This document shows positions 34,120 to 43,261 of a stretch of 64,000 nt of DNA, one piece after another. The stretch lies in NCBI GenBank assembly GCA_017305195.1, contig JAFKMU010000039.1, positions 1 through 64,000 on the forward strand, given 5' to 3'. The notes beneath the pieces are model-generated. The model did no database searches and was not told where the DNA came from. It worked only from the letters and a program-made list of their open reading frames with translations. Within the stretch, counting starts at the first letter, position 1. Each line of letters begins with the position of its first letter. This stretch comes from Verrucomicrobiota bacterium (GTDB lineage Bacteria > Verrucomicrobiota > Verrucomicrobiia > Chthoniobacterales > Terrimicrobiaceae). The translations under genes and the position numbers were made by a program.

Positions 34120-36435
34120 ATGATGACACGTTGTTTTACGGCTGCCCTGATCTGGCTGGCTGGCGCTGTATGCGCGCTCGCCCAGTTTGGAAGCTTCGGG
34201 GATGTGCCGGTTGAGATCAATGCCGATGGCAATACCCGCTTCGAGGGAGGCGTCGCCATCGCCGAGGACAACGTGCAGATTCACTACGGCGACTACAGTA
34301 TTTACTGCGACTACGCCGAGTACAATCCCGACACCCGCGACGTGCTCCTCGTGGGCAACATCCGCCTCTACACCCCGACCGATCTCCTGACCGGCCAGCG
34401 CGCGCTCTTCAACCTGGAGACGAAGCAGATGCGCGCCCTTGAGTTCTCCGGCAGCCACTACCCGGCTCTCTTCCGCGCGACCAGCCTGCGCGCTCCGTCG
34501 CTGAATGAGTTCAACGTCACCGACGCCATCATGACGACGGATGACTCGTCCCAGCCCGACTTCCACGTCAAGTCCCGCAGCCTGCGTATCTATCCCGACA
34601 GCCGCGTCATCCTGCTCAACTCGACTCTCTACGTCGGCCAGACTCCGATTTTCTGGTTCCCGTACCTTTTTGCCAACACGACGAACACCGGTTTCCAGCT
34701 CCTGCCCGGCTACGACTCGCGCTGGGGCGCCTTCGTCCAGACCTCCTACAGCTTCCCCATCGGGCCGAATAACAGCGTGATCGCCAAGGCGCACCTCGAC
34801 CTGCGCACGAAATTTGGCCCGGCGGTCGGCGGCGATCTCCTTTTCCGCTACGGCAAGAACGACCGCAGCTTCGGTGAGCTCATCACGTACTATGTCGCGG
34901 AGACCAAGGACGTGAAGACAGTGGACGCCCCGGGTGAACCTGCGGAAACCCGCACGACCAACCGCTACCGCGTCACCTTCAAGCACCGGCTCTTCATCAC
35001 CGACGACATCTACGCCACCGCCGACCTGAACCTCCTCAGCGACGTCGATTTCCTCGAGGACTTTTACCCGTCCGAGTTCCGGGTCGATCCCTACCCCGAC
35101 AGTTACCTGAGCGTGACCAAGTGGGATGAGTTTTACACCCTCACGCTGCTCGGCCGCTGGCAGCTCAACGACTTTCAGGACACCACCGAGCGCCTGCCGG
35201 AGGCGGTCTTCGACTTCAAGCAGCACCGCCTCTTTGGCCTGCCCGTCTACTACGATGGAGAGACCAGCGTCGGCAGCTATCGCCGCATGTTCTCTGATGA
35301 CCCGCAATTCGACGAAACTGAGTTTGAGAACTACGGTTCGTTCCGGTTCGACACCTTCCACCAGCTCTCCTACCCGATGCAGTGGTTTGAGTGGCTGAAC
35401 GTCATTCCCCGCGCCGGCATCCGCGCCACCGCCTACTCCAAGAGCGGCTCCTTCATCAACCAGACGGGCATTGAAGAAGTCGACCCGGAGACCGGAGAGG
35501 TCCAGATCGTCGAGGGTCCCCACCAGCCCAACGAGCTCAACGCGCCCACCACCCAGCTCAACAACGGAGGCTCCATCTTCCGTCCGGTCGCCAACTTCGG
35601 CATCGAGGCCTCGACCAAGTTCTCCAAAGCCTACGAGAAGATTCAATCCCGCTGGCTCGGCCTCGATGGCGTCCGCCACGTCGTCCAGCCGTACATGAAT
35701 TACTCGTCCGTCTACAACTTCGGCCCCTCCCCCAGCGAAATCCTCCAGTTTGACCGCGTGGTGCCCTCCACGCAGCTCATGCCCATCGATTTCCCGCAGT
35801 TCACCGCCATCGATACGATCGACACCTGGAACATCATGCGCCTCGGCGTGAGAAACCGGCTCCAGACCCGCCGCGACCAGAGCACCTACCAGTGGTTCAC
35901 GATCGATTCCTTCGTCGATATCAACTTCCAGAACCCCTACACGGACGCCGCGGTATCAAACTTCTTCAACCTGATGAGATTCCGGCCGGTCCAGTGGTTC
36001 TACCTCGATGTGGAATCCCAGACCCCGATGGTCGAGGAAGGCTTCACCGAGTACAACACCGGCTTCAACTTCATGCCGACGCGCGACACCTACTTCCGCA
36101 TCGGCCACCGCTACATCGAGGGCAACGACTACTTCGACAACAACAGCCAGCTCGATTTCTACGCGTACTTCCGCGTGAACGACAACTGGGCATTCAGCTT
36201 CTACGAGCAGTACGAGTTTGAGTCCTCGGTGCTTCAGTACCAGCGCTACCTCCTCCATCGCGATCTCTCAAGCTGGGTGGCCTCCATTGGCGCCCAGGTG
36301 CGCGACAACGAGGGTGGAGATACGGACTACGGACTCCTGTTCATCCTCTCGCTGAAAGACGCTCCGCAGGTCACGCTCCCGTTCGCCTTTGACAACGCGA
36401 CCTCGCCGATGCAGCCCAACTCCAGCGACAACTGA
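34120..36435 (+). CDS. lptD: LPS-assembly outer-membrane protein LptD-like
   Basis: Outer-membrane beta-barrel that inserts lipopolysaccharide into the outer leaflet. It is 771 residues from ATG 34120 with signal peptide MMTRCFTAALIWLAGAVCALA. The N-terminal OstA/LptA-like beta-jellyroll (VPVEINADGNTRFEGGVAIAEDNVQIHYG) ends near residue 150. It is followed by the turn-and-strand pattern of the barrel with many Tyr/Phe/Trp. The family-typical start of the barrel, VGQTPIFWFPYLF, is present. A second ATG directly follows the first. A clear terminator is 9 bases downstream. LptE and LptA are not in the window; the MsbA-like and KDO/heptose genes are at 53-57 kb. Confidence 0.85.
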   Translation: MMTRCFTAALIWLAGAVCALAQFGSFGDVPVEINADGNTRFEGGVAIAEDNVQIHYGDYSIYCDYAEYNPDTRDVLLVGNIRLYTPTDLLTGQRALFNLETKQMRALEFSGSHYPALFRATSLRAPSLNEFNVTDAIMTTDDSSQPDFHVKSRSLRIYPDSRVILLNSTLYVGQTPIFWFPYLFANTTNTGFQLLPGYDSRWGAFVQTSYSFPIGPNNSVIAKAHLDLRTKFGPAVGGDLLFRYGKNDRSFGELITYYVAETKDVKTVDAPGEPAETRTTNRYRVTFKHRLFITDDIYATADLNLLSDVDFLEDFYPSEFRVDPYPDSYLSVTKWDEFYTLTLLGRWQLNDFQDTTERLPEAVFDFKQHRLFGLPVYYDGETSVGSYRRMFSDDPQFDETEFENYGSFRFDTFHQLSYPMQWFEWLNVIPRAGIRATAYSKSGSFINQTGIEEVDPETGEVQIVEGPHQPNELNAPTTQLNNGGSIFRPVANFGIEASTKFSKAYEKIQSRWLGLDGVRHVVQPYMNYSSVYNFGPSPSEILQFDRVVPSTQLMPIDFPQFTAIDTIDTWNIMRLGVRNRLQTRRDQSTYQWFTIDSFVDINFQNPYTDAAVSNFFNLMRFRPVQWFYLDVESQTPMVEEGFTEYNTGFNFMPTRDTYFRIGHRYIEGNDYFDNNSQLDFYAYFRVNDNWAFSFYEQYEFESSVLQYQRYLLHRDLSSWVASIGAQVRDNEGGDTDYGLLFILSLKDAPQVTLPFAFDNATSPMQPNSSDN

Positions 36436-36443
36436 TCTCCGCC

Positions 36444-36468
36444 AACCCGGGCCTTCTGCCCGGGTTTT
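36444..36468 (+). terminator. Intrinsic terminator of lptD
   Basis: Stem AACCCGGGC / GCCCGGGTT with loop CTTCT, then TTTT, nine bases after the lptD stop codon. Confidence 0.85.
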
Positions 36469-36807
36469 GCTGAAAGAGGGACAGGAATCAAGGCTTGGGA
36501 AATCACCGATGCCCGGCGGCGGCATGGTTCGCCCTTTACGTCGATCTCTTCGGCCGCATGCCTCCATCCAATTCGTCGCAACCCCGCTCCGTGCCTCCTC
36601 GCGGCATGCACCGATCACGGGCTTGCTCCGGATCTCATCCGATCTGGGCGTGAGAACAAGGTTCTTCCCTGTCGGCTGACAGGCTGAAACCGTCCGATGC
36701 GAAAAAGGAACGGGACGGGGAGAAGGAAACACGCCGGAGACCAAGCCTCCCCGCCGCACCTGATGGCAACGCCGAAGGTGCGGTCGCTTAGCCGCCCGCA
36801 GGCGTCC
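36469..36807. other. Non-coding gap between lptD and the DUF3185 gene
   Basis: About 340 bases without a convincing gene. Short frames exist on both strands but show no protein-like composition. The only structure I see is a hairpin at 36754-36783: an 8-bp perfect stem, CCGCACCT with AGGTGCGG, and a 14-base loop without T run. Its sequence and position do not match a known RNA class. Confidence 0.4.
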
Positions 36808-37035
36808 TTACGAGGAATGCTTGCGACGATCCTCAGCGGCGACCCCTGCGATGGCGTAGAGGATGCCGCCGATCATGACCAGGCCAAACCCGGCCACGGA
36901 TAACACGGATGCCGCAGGCGTCACGGCGATCTGCGAATGCGCAGGCCGCGGCGCGCCCATCAGGTAAGCCGTGATGTCCGGAGACGTCATGGCAAGCAGT
37001 CCCGCCAGGATCACAATGATTGCTAGACCTTTCAT
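36808..37035 (-). CDS. DUF3185-like small membrane protein
   Basis: A 75-residue protein with two transmembrane helices: MKGLAIIVILAGLLAMTSPD and AASVLSVAGFGLVMIGGILYAI. They are separated by a short polar loop, and the tail is charged. Size and layout fit DUF3185, a family of unknown function. ATG at 37035 is preferred because a GAGGG ribosome binding site lies just upstream; an in-frame ATG at 37062 would add nine residues. Confidence 0.65.
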   Translation of the reverse strand: MKGLAIIVILAGLLAMTSPDITAYLMGAPRPAHSQIAVTPAASVLSVAGFGLVMIGGILYAIAGVAAEDRRKHSS

Positions 37036-37086
37036 GGTGCCCTCAAGAAAAGCTTCCTCCATTTCTGGAGGAACGCAACCCGGGAC

Positions 37087-37545
37087 TTACCAGTTTTTGA
37101 TCCAGCCGTTGGAGTTCGTGGACTTGTTGGCGTAAGTGTACAGATCGAAGAAATTCGAACCACTACGACTTGCGTTTCCCGGATACTGGTATCCGTACGT
37201 CACACCCCATGGGTCGATGACGTTGCTGCCCGAATTGGTCATGTTCTTCGAAAATTCGAAATAAACTTTGCCAGTATTGGGCATTAGGGCCGTAACGAGG
37301 TACACATTATTTGTGTTGGGAGCATTTGTTCCCGTCGGATAATCCCCATTATCCGCCTTGTAACTTTCCAGGGCGGCGCTGAGCGCCGCGATCTCACTCT
37401 GGGCCCGGCTGCGGGCTGCTTTGTCCTGAATGCCGCCCGCGGTGCTGAGCACCAGGGCGGCCAGGATGGCGATGATCGTGATGACCACCAGGAGCTCCAC
37501 CAGGGTGAAGCCGCAGAGAAGGTTGGCGCGTTTCTTCATGTTCAT
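37087..37545 (-). CDS. Type II secretion major pseudopilin (GspG-like)
   Basis: A 152-residue protein. The prepilin motif G-FTLVELLVVITIIAILAALVL follows a 12-residue basic leader, then a GspG-type helix (ARSRAQSEIAALSAALESYKADNGDYPTG). The globular end has IDPWGVTYGYQYPG, the family's Asp-Pro-Trp-Gly site. It would form the pseudopilus shaft of a type II secretion or related system. The GspF-like gene lies eight bases upstream; GspD, GspE and the prepilin peptidase are not in the window. Confidence 0.88.
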   Translation of the reverse strand: MNMKKRANLLCGFTLVELLVVITIIAILAALVLSTAGGIQDKAARSRAQSEIAALSAALESYKADNGDYPTGTNAPNTNNVYLVTALMPNTGKVYFEFSKNMTNSGSNVIDPWGVTYGYQYPGNASRSGSNFFDLYTYANKSTNSNGWIKNW

Positions 37546-37553
37546 GGCAGCGG

Positions 37554-38834
37554 CTAGCCTCCTTGTTGCTGCATTCCGCTGATGATGCTGATGAGCGGCA
37601 GGAAGAGAGCGATAACGATGGTACCGACCACGATGGCCAGGAAGACGATCATGATCGGCTCGAGCAGCGAGGTCAGACCCGCCACGGCATTGTCGACTTC
37701 GTCGTCGTAGACTTCCGCGACCTTGAGCAGCATTTCCGGCAGTTGTCCGGTCTCCTCACCCACGTCGATCATGCTGATGACCATGGGCGGAAACACGCCG
37801 CTGGCCTCAAGCGGGTGAACGATGGACTCACCCTCCTTGACGCTGTCATGCACCTTGCCGATGGCGCTGGCGATGACGGAGTTGCCCGCCGTCTCGCGGG
37901 TGATGTTGAGAGCCTGAAGGATCGGCACGCCGCTCGTCACCAGCGTACCCAGGGTACGGCTGAAGCGGGAGATCGCACTTTTGCGGGTGAGATCGCCAAA
38001 GAGGGGCGCCTTGAGCTTGAAGGCGTCGATGATCGCTCCGCCCTTGGCCGTCTTGCCGAGGATATTATAGGCGACCACCAGCAGCACCGCGCCGGCGATG
38101 ATCAGGAGGATGTTGCCCTTGACCATGTTACTGGTGGCGATAACGAAGGTCGTCAGCGCCGGGAGCGGCTTGCCGCCGAGCATGTCATCAAAGATCGCCT
38201 GGAACTTCGGCACGATGAACACGAGCAGGAAGCCCATGATGAGGATGGCGATCACCAGCACGATGGCCGGGTAAAACATCGCCGACACCACCTTGTTTTT
38301 GATCTTCTGAGCCTTTTCCTGAAACTCGGCGAGACGCAGGAGCACGAGCTCGAGGACACCGCCCAGCTCGCCCGCCTTCACCATGTTCACATACAGCTTG
38401 TTGAAAATCTTCGGGTGACCGGCGAGGCTTTCCGAGAAGGTTCCGCCGCCCTGCACAGCCTCGGCGAGGCTCACGATGACCTTGCGCAGCACCTGATCCG
38501 GCTCCTGCTTGGCCAGCACGGTCAGGCCGCGCAGCAGGGGCAATCCCGCATCGATCAGCGTCGCGAGCTGGCGGGTGAAGATCATCAGGGTCTTGCCCTT
38601 GACGGTCTTGCGCTCGAGGAATGGGATGGAAATGTTGACCTGCTTTTTGGCGGTCGCGGCCGCCTTGGGGGCCTTGATTTTCGGAGCCTTTCCCTTGCCT
38701 TCTTCGAAGATGCTTTTTGGGAAATATCCTGCCTGGCGCAGCTGGCCGACAGCAGCATTCTGAGAATCGGCTTCAATCACTCCCGAGGCTTCTTGGCCGC
38801 GGGCGTCTAGGGCAACGTAGGAATATCGAGGCAT
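37554..38834 (-). CDS. Type II secretion inner-membrane platform protein (GspF/PilC family)
   Basis: A 426-residue inner-membrane protein at the base of a pseudopilus or type IV pilus. The N-terminal MPRYSYVALDARGQEASGVIEADS is the family start. It has two GspF domains: LMIFTRQLATLIDAGLPLLRGL with KVVSAMFYPAIVLVIAI, and SRFSRTLGTLVTSGVPILQAL with MVISMIDVGEETGQLPEML. Three transmembrane segments. It is followed after eight bases by the pseudopilin gene. Confidence 0.93.
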   Translation of the reverse strand: MPRYSYVALDARGQEASGVIEADSQNAAVGQLRQAGYFPKSIFEEGKGKAPKIKAPKAAATAKKQVNISIPFLERKTVKGKTLMIFTRQLATLIDAGLPLLRGLTVLAKQEPDQVLRKVIVSLAEAVQGGGTFSESLAGHPKIFNKLYVNMVKAGELGGVLELVLLRLAEFQEKAQKIKNKVVSAMFYPAIVLVIAILIMGFLLVFIVPKFQAIFDDMLGGKPLPALTTFVIATSNMVKGNILLIIAGAVLLVVAYNILGKTAKGGAIIDAFKLKAPLFGDLTRKSAISRFSRTLGTLVTSGVPILQALNITRETAGNSVIASAIGKVHDSVKEGESIVHPLEASGVFPPMVISMIDVGEETGQLPEMLLKVAEVYDDEVDNAVAGLTSLLEPIMIVFLAIVVGTIVIALFLPLISIISGMQQQGG

Positions 38835-38895
38835 GATGGGGTGAACGAGTCGATCCGATTAAGATACACTGTCTGTCCGGCGAGGAAAGAACTGT

Positions 38896-39567
38896 CTACG
38901 CCTGAAGGAAAGGATTTTCCGACTTTTCGCGTCCTATCGTCGTGGAAGGGCCGTGCCCGGGCAGGACAATGACCCGGTCGGGAAGAGGGAAAAGCTTCGT
39001 TTTGATCCCGCGGAAGAGCAATTCCCCATCGCCTCCCGGCAAATCCCAACGCCCGACCCCGCCGCAAAAAAGCACGTCGCCGCCGACCAGCACGCCCTCC
39101 TCCTGAAAGTAAAAACACAGGCTGTCCGGACTGTGCCCCGGCACATGAAATATCCGCACCGGCACCCCTGCGATTTCCGCCAGCGGGCTCTCGTCGAGCA
39201 AATGAGTCGGCGTAAAAGGTTCCACCTCAAGCTCAAATCCCCAGCGCCGAAAGAAATCCCGATCAGTCACCATCGGCACGGTATCGAAATGGCAATAGGA
39301 CGGGCAGCCATGACTGGAGATCAGCGCGGCGGCATCGGCGACATGGTCAAAATGGCCGTGCGTGAGCACGAGGGCGTCGATACGCTCGTCGCGATAGGCC
39401 TCGCCGGCCCCCTGCGGCGCGTCGAAGAGGATGCGCGTCCCCGAGGGAGATTCATAGAGATAGCTGTTGGTATCGAGCACCCCGCCGGTATAGGTTTTGA
39501 ACCGATTCGGCGAAAAATGGTCAGAGTAGGAGATGTCCACGTTTGATTTTCTTACCATCCTCTGCAA
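38896..39567 (-). CDS. MBL-fold metallo-hydrolase (glyoxalase II-like)
   Basis: A 223-residue cytosolic hydrolase of the metallo-beta-lactamase fold. The binuclear metal motif H-x-H-x-D-H reads THGHFDHVAD, with further ligands in HVPGHSPDS, GGDVLFCGGVGRWD and LPGHGPST. Proteins of this size are thioester hydrolases or persulfide dioxygenase relatives; the substrate is not determinable. The start may be the ATG at 39567 or one three codons later. It diverges from the Prc-like protease gene with 23 bases between. Confidence 0.85.
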   Translation of the reverse strand: MQRMVRKSNVDISYSDHFSPNRFKTYTGGVLDTNSYLYESPSGTRILFDAPQGAGEAYRDERIDALVLTHGHFDHVADAAALISSHGCPSYCHFDTVPMVTDRDFFRRWGFELEVEPFTPTHLLDESPLAEIAGVPVRIFHVPGHSPDSLCFYFQEEGVLVGGDVLFCGGVGRWDLPGGDGELLFRGIKTKLFPLPDRVIVLPGHGPSTTIGREKSENPFLQA

Positions 39568-39590
39568 GGTTTGCCGACGCCGATAAAATC

Positions 39591-41783
39591 ATGGGTACGT
39601 TATCTCGCTTAACAGGGCGCCTCCTCCTCCCGGCTCTCTTCCTCCCCACACTGGCGTTCGCCCGCGATACGGTGGACCCCGGGCAGATCGCCATCTCAGT
39701 GGCCCGCTGGCTTGAGCAGGGACATTACACACGCCAGAAGCTCGACGACGAAATGTCGGCGAAGTTCCTTCAGACGTACCTCACGACACTGGACTACAAC
39801 AAACTGTACTTCACCCAGCAGGACGTCGACGAATTTGAGAAAAAGTACTCCACCACGCTCGGCGACAGCGTGCTGCGCGGCGATGTCACGCCCGCTCGCG
39901 AGATCTTCCAGAAGTTCAAGGCCAAGGTCGAGGCGCGCGCGGTGAAAAACAACGCCCTCATCCAGAAGGACTATAAATTTGACAGCAACCGCTCGGTCGA
40001 GATCAACCGCCAGGACTCCCCCTGGCCGAAGGACGAGGCCGACGCCGACCGCATCTGGGCCGACCGCATCGAAGCGGAGCTCCTCCGCGAAGACCTCGCC
40101 GACCTGAAGCTGCGTCCGCCGAAGGAAACCGTCACCCGCCGTTACGACCAGGTCGTGCGCAATGTGCGTGAGATGGACGACGAGGATGTGGTGAAGACCT
40201 TCCTCTCCTCGCTGGCCCAGACGTACGATCCCCACTCGGAGTATCTCAGCCAGTCCGACCTGAAGAATTTCCAGATCTCCATGAAGCTCTCGCTCGTGGG
40301 TGTCGGCGCCGTGCTCGCCTCCGAGGATGGCTACGCCAAGATCAAGGAAGTCGTTCCCGGCGGTCCCGCCGACCTCGACGGCCGCCTGAAGGTCAATGAC
40401 CGCATCGCCGCCGTGGCCCAGGGCACTGATGACTTCGAGGACGTCGTCGACATGAAGCTCGACAAGGTCGTGGAAAAGATCCGTGGCAAGAAGGGCTCGA
40501 CCGTGCGCCTCATGGTCATCCCCGGCGACGCGACCGATCCATCGAAGCGCAAGGTCGTGGAAATCGTGCGCGACGAAGTGAAGCTCAAGGACCAGGAAGC
40601 CAAGGCCGAGCTGCTCGACCTCAAGAGTTCCGACGACAAAACCGCCCGCATCGGGTGGATCACCCTCCCCTCCTTCTATGCCAACATGGATGACTCCGGC
40701 GCACCCAAGAGCACCACGGAGGACGTGGCCGCGCTCATCGGACGCCTGAAACGCGAGGGCATGCAGGGCCTCGTCATCGACCTCCGCCGCGATGGCGGAG
40801 GGTCGCTTGAGGAGGCGATCAACCTGACCGGCCTCTTCATTCCCCGCGGCCCTGTCGTGCAGGCCAAAGACCCCAACGGCAAGATCTCGGTCTCGCAGGA
40901 CACTGATCCCGGCGTCGCCTACAGCGGCCCGCTCGTCGTCCTGATGAACCGCCTCAGCGCCTCGGCCAGCGAGATTTTCGCCGCCGCCCTGCAGGATTAC
41001 GGCCGCGCCGTGATCGTGGGCGACGAGCGCAGCTTCGGCAAGGGCACCGTGCAGACCGTGCTCCAGATCGGAAAGCTCATGCCCTTCTTCAGCCTCGGTT
41101 CGTCGGAAGACGACTCGACGAAGGCGGGCGCGCTGAAGCTGACCATCCAGAAATTCTACCGCGTCAAGGGCGGCTCGACCCAGCTCAAGGGAGTGGAGTC
41201 CGACATCATCCTACCCTCGCTCAGCGACCAGAAGGAGTTCGGCGAAGGCTCGCTCAAGCACCGTCTGCCCTACGACGAGGTGGCCCCGGTCAAGATCACC
41301 GAGTCCATGGTGGCGACACCTCTCGTGATCGACGAACTCCGCGCCCGCTCGCAGCAGCGCCTCACAGGCGACCCTGAGTTTGTATACGTGAAGGAAGACA
41401 TCACCCGCATCAAGGACAAGGTCGAGAAGAACACGCTCTCGCTCAATGAAAAGGAGCGCAAGGCCGAGCTCGAGGCGGACAAGACCCGCAAGGAACACCG
41501 CGATGCCGAACGCATCGCCCGCGGCCCCGTCTTTGACGTGAAAACCTTCGAGGTCCGCCTCGACGACGTTTCCGCGCCCAAGCTCCGGCCCGTCGCCTAC
41601 AACCGCAAGCCCGACAAGGCCGCCCTGGCTGTCGAGGACGACGAACCCGTCGACCCCAAAAAGCCGGATGTCCCCCAGCCCGACCCCATTCGAGACGAAG
41701 CGCTCCGCATCATGCGCGACTACATCAACCTGAACCGGCAGGACAAGACCGCCAGCGTTCAGCCCGAGAAGTCGATGCCGTAG
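39591..41783 (+). CDS. Carboxy-terminal processing protease (Prc/Tsp, S41A)
   Basis: A 730-residue periplasmic protease from ATG 39591, with signal peptide MGTLSRLTGRLLLPALFLPTLAFA. An N-terminal helical domain, a PDZ domain (about 240-340; KIKEVVPGGPADLDGRLKVNDRI) and the S41 catalytic domain follow. The catalytic Ser is in NRLSASASEIFAAAL and the Lys in DERSFGKGTVQTVLQ. A C-terminal Tsp-type extension (DUF3340-like) is Lys/Glu-rich. It degrades tagged or misfolded periplasmic proteins and trims peptidoglycan enzymes in known relatives. Confidence 0.93.
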   Translation: MGTLSRLTGRLLLPALFLPTLAFARDTVDPGQIAISVARWLEQGHYTRQKLDDEMSAKFLQTYLTTLDYNKLYFTQQDVDEFEKKYSTTLGDSVLRGDVTPAREIFQKFKAKVEARAVKNNALIQKDYKFDSNRSVEINRQDSPWPKDEADADRIWADRIEAELLREDLADLKLRPPKETVTRRYDQVVRNVREMDDEDVVKTFLSSLAQTYDPHSEYLSQSDLKNFQISMKLSLVGVGAVLASEDGYAKIKEVVPGGPADLDGRLKVNDRIAAVAQGTDDFEDVVDMKLDKVVEKIRGKKGSTVRLMVIPGDATDPSKRKVVEIVRDEVKLKDQEAKAELLDLKSSDDKTARIGWITLPSFYANMDDSGAPKSTTEDVAALIGRLKREGMQGLVIDLRRDGGGSLEEAINLTGLFIPRGPVVQAKDPNGKISVSQDTDPGVAYSGPLVVLMNRLSASASEIFAAALQDYGRAVIVGDERSFGKGTVQTVLQIGKLMPFFSLGSSEDDSTKAGALKLTIQKFYRVKGGSTQLKGVESDIILPSLSDQKEFGEGSLKHRLPYDEVAPVKITESMVATPLVIDELRARSQQRLTGDPEFVYVKEDITRIKDKVEKNTLSLNEKERKAELEADKTRKEHRDAERIARGPVFDVKTFEVRLDDVSAPKLRPVAYNRKPDKAALAVEDDEPVDPKKPDVPQPDPIRDEALRIMRDYINLNRQDKTASVQPEKSMP

Positions 41784-41932
41784 GCGGATCGCGCCCCCGG
41801 TCCCTGTCAGCAAATCTTCAGCCCGTCCCGGGTCATCTCCGGTGAATTCGCCGGGGGATTTATTGACACCGCCGGGGGAATTTGTGACTATCGACAAGTT
41901 AGTTTAATCCTGCTGCCCCAAAACAAAGTCCT

Positions 41933-42778
41933 ATGGCTGACGAACCTAAGAAGGAAACCGTACGCATCGTCCTCCCCCCGCGCCGGGACGGTCAACCTCT
42001 TGCCTCGAATCCTCGCGAAACCGCGATGATCAACCTTCCTCCCAAGCCCGTGCCGAAACCCCCGGCCCCAGCCGCTCCCGGTGCAGCACCTGCTCCGTCC
42101 GTGCCTCCTCCGGCTGGCATCAAGCCGCCGACGCCGCCAGCTCCTCCGGTCGCACCTGCATCCGCCGCTCCGGCAGCACCCGTTTTGCCCAAGCCTCCGG
42201 TGGCTCCGCCGCCGGCCGCTCCGAAGCCCCCGACGATTCCTCCGGCCCCTGCCGCTGGCGCGCCCAAGCCGCCCGTCGTGCCCCCGGCCGCTCCGAAACC
42301 TCCGGGCAGCCTTCCGACCCCGCCTATGGCTCCCAAGCCTCCAGGCAGCACGGCAGTGCCGCCAGCCGCTCCGGCTGGCGCCGTCAAGCCGCCCACGCCT
42401 CCGGCCCCGGCAGCGCCTGCTCCGGTGGCTCCCGCACCTGCCCCGGCAGCTTCCGTCCCCGGCAAGCCCGCCGCCGCAGCCCCCGCTCCGGCCATCGCTC
42501 CGGCTCCCCTGAGCGCGGAAAGCAAGAAGGAGACGGCCAAGGTTCCCGTGGGAGCCCCTGCCTCCAAGGCTGGCCTGCCCCAGGCGACCGTACAGCTTCA
42601 AAAGAAACCCCCGGTCTCGACCTCGGCATCGAAGTCGGTGCCTCCGGGCGCGGCCATCAGCGTGGCTCCCCAGCCTGCGGCTCCCGCTGCGGGCGAGATC
42701 ACTCCGGTCATCGGCGGCGCCGCCCTCGGCCTCTCGCTGATCGCCTTCGCGATCCAGCTCTGGGTTTACTTCAGCTAA
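41933..42778 (+). CDS. Pro/Ala-rich protein with C-terminal membrane anchor
   Basis: 281 residues of unknown function. The N-terminus (MADEPKKETVRIVLPPRRDG) is charged. Residues about 35-230 are almost entirely Pro, Ala, Val, Lys and Gly (units like APKPPVVPPAAPKPP). The C-terminus has a single transmembrane helix (GGAALGLSLIAFAIQLWVYF). The orientation suggests a cytosolic extended arm tethered to the membrane. It is followed by a terminator and trxA. The antisense strand is also open (Arg/Gly-rich), but the plus frame has the meaningful ends. Confidence 0.7.
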   Translation: MADEPKKETVRIVLPPRRDGQPLASNPRETAMINLPPKPVPKPPAPAAPGAAPAPSVPPPAGIKPPTPPAPPVAPASAAPAAPVLPKPPVAPPPAAPKPPTIPPAPAAGAPKPPVVPPAAPKPPGSLPTPPMAPKPPGSTAVPPAAPAGAVKPPTPPAPAAPAPVAPAPAPAASVPGKPAAAAPAPAIAPAPLSAESKKETAKVPVGAPASKAGLPQATVQLQKKPPVSTSASKSVPPGAAISVAPQPAAPAAGEITPVIGGAALGLSLIAFAIQLWVYFS

Positions 42779-42800
42779 AACCCGGCGTCCGCATTTCATA

Positions 42801-42835
42801 CGGGAAGCTCTCCAAAAAGGGGGCTTCCCGTTTTT
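42801..42835 (+). terminator. Intrinsic terminator after the Pro/Ala-rich gene
   Basis: CGGGAAGC (42801-42808) pairs with GCTTCCCG (42823-42830), followed by five T; 22 bases after the stop codon. Confidence 0.85.
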
Positions 42836-42880
42836 GCTTTCTGTGGCGAATTTCCGTTTTTCTGCTAACCTCTTTTCCCT

Positions 42881-43210
42881 ATGGCAAACGCGAATGTTGT
42901 TGAACTGAACGACACCAACTTCGAAACCGTGGTTTCCTCGGCTTCCGAACCGGTGCTAGTGGATTTTTGGGCTCCTTGGTGCGCTCCTTGCCGTATGCTC
43001 GGTCCCGTGGTCGATGAGATCGCCACGGAATCCGTCGGCAAGTTCAAGATCGCCAAGGTGAATGTGGATGACTCGCCGATCGTGGCGGAGAAGTTTGGCA
43101 TTCGCCACATCCCCGCGCTCCTGTACTTCAAGGGCGGCGAAAAGAAGGACCAGAGCCTCGGCATGACCGGCAAGGCCGAGATCGTACGTCGCCTCGAGGC
43201 CCTCGCCTGA
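42881..43210 (+). CDS. trxA: Thioredoxin with CAPC active site
   Basis: A 109-residue cytosolic disulfide reductase. All core elements are present: VLVDFWAPWC, cis-Pro in IRHIPALLYFKGG and the C-terminal amphipathic helix. The active site is W-C-A-P-C (C34, C37) rather than the usual W-C-G-P-C; the change should shift redox potential only modestly. It stands alone between two intrinsic terminators. Confidence 0.95.
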   Translation: MANANVVELNDTNFETVVSSASEPVLVDFWAPWCAPCRMLGPVVDEIATESVGKFKIAKVNVDDSPIVAEKFGIRHIPALLYFKGGEKKDQSLGMTGKAEIVRRLEALA

Positions 43211-43230
43211 TCCCGACAGTTTTCCAAGAA

Positions 43231-43261
43231 AACGCCGGGCGGTATCCGTCCGGCGTTTTTT
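43231..43261 (+). terminator. Intrinsic terminator of trxA
   Basis: AACGCCGG ... CCGGCGTT stem with extra GC pairs, then a run of six T, 20 bases after the trxA stop. Confidence 0.9.

Noticed and set aside
36730-36748. GCCGGAGACCAAGCC resembles the B12 box of cobalamin riboswitches
   Set aside because: The other conserved parts (CCCCGCAAC and the receptor loop) are missing and no gene lies downstream on that strand.
41888-42799. 303-codon Arg/Gly-rich frame antisense to the Pro/Ala-rich gene
   Set aside because: Product of the repeat codons CCN/GCN read in reverse; no sensible start or end, while the plus frame has a charged start and a membrane helix.
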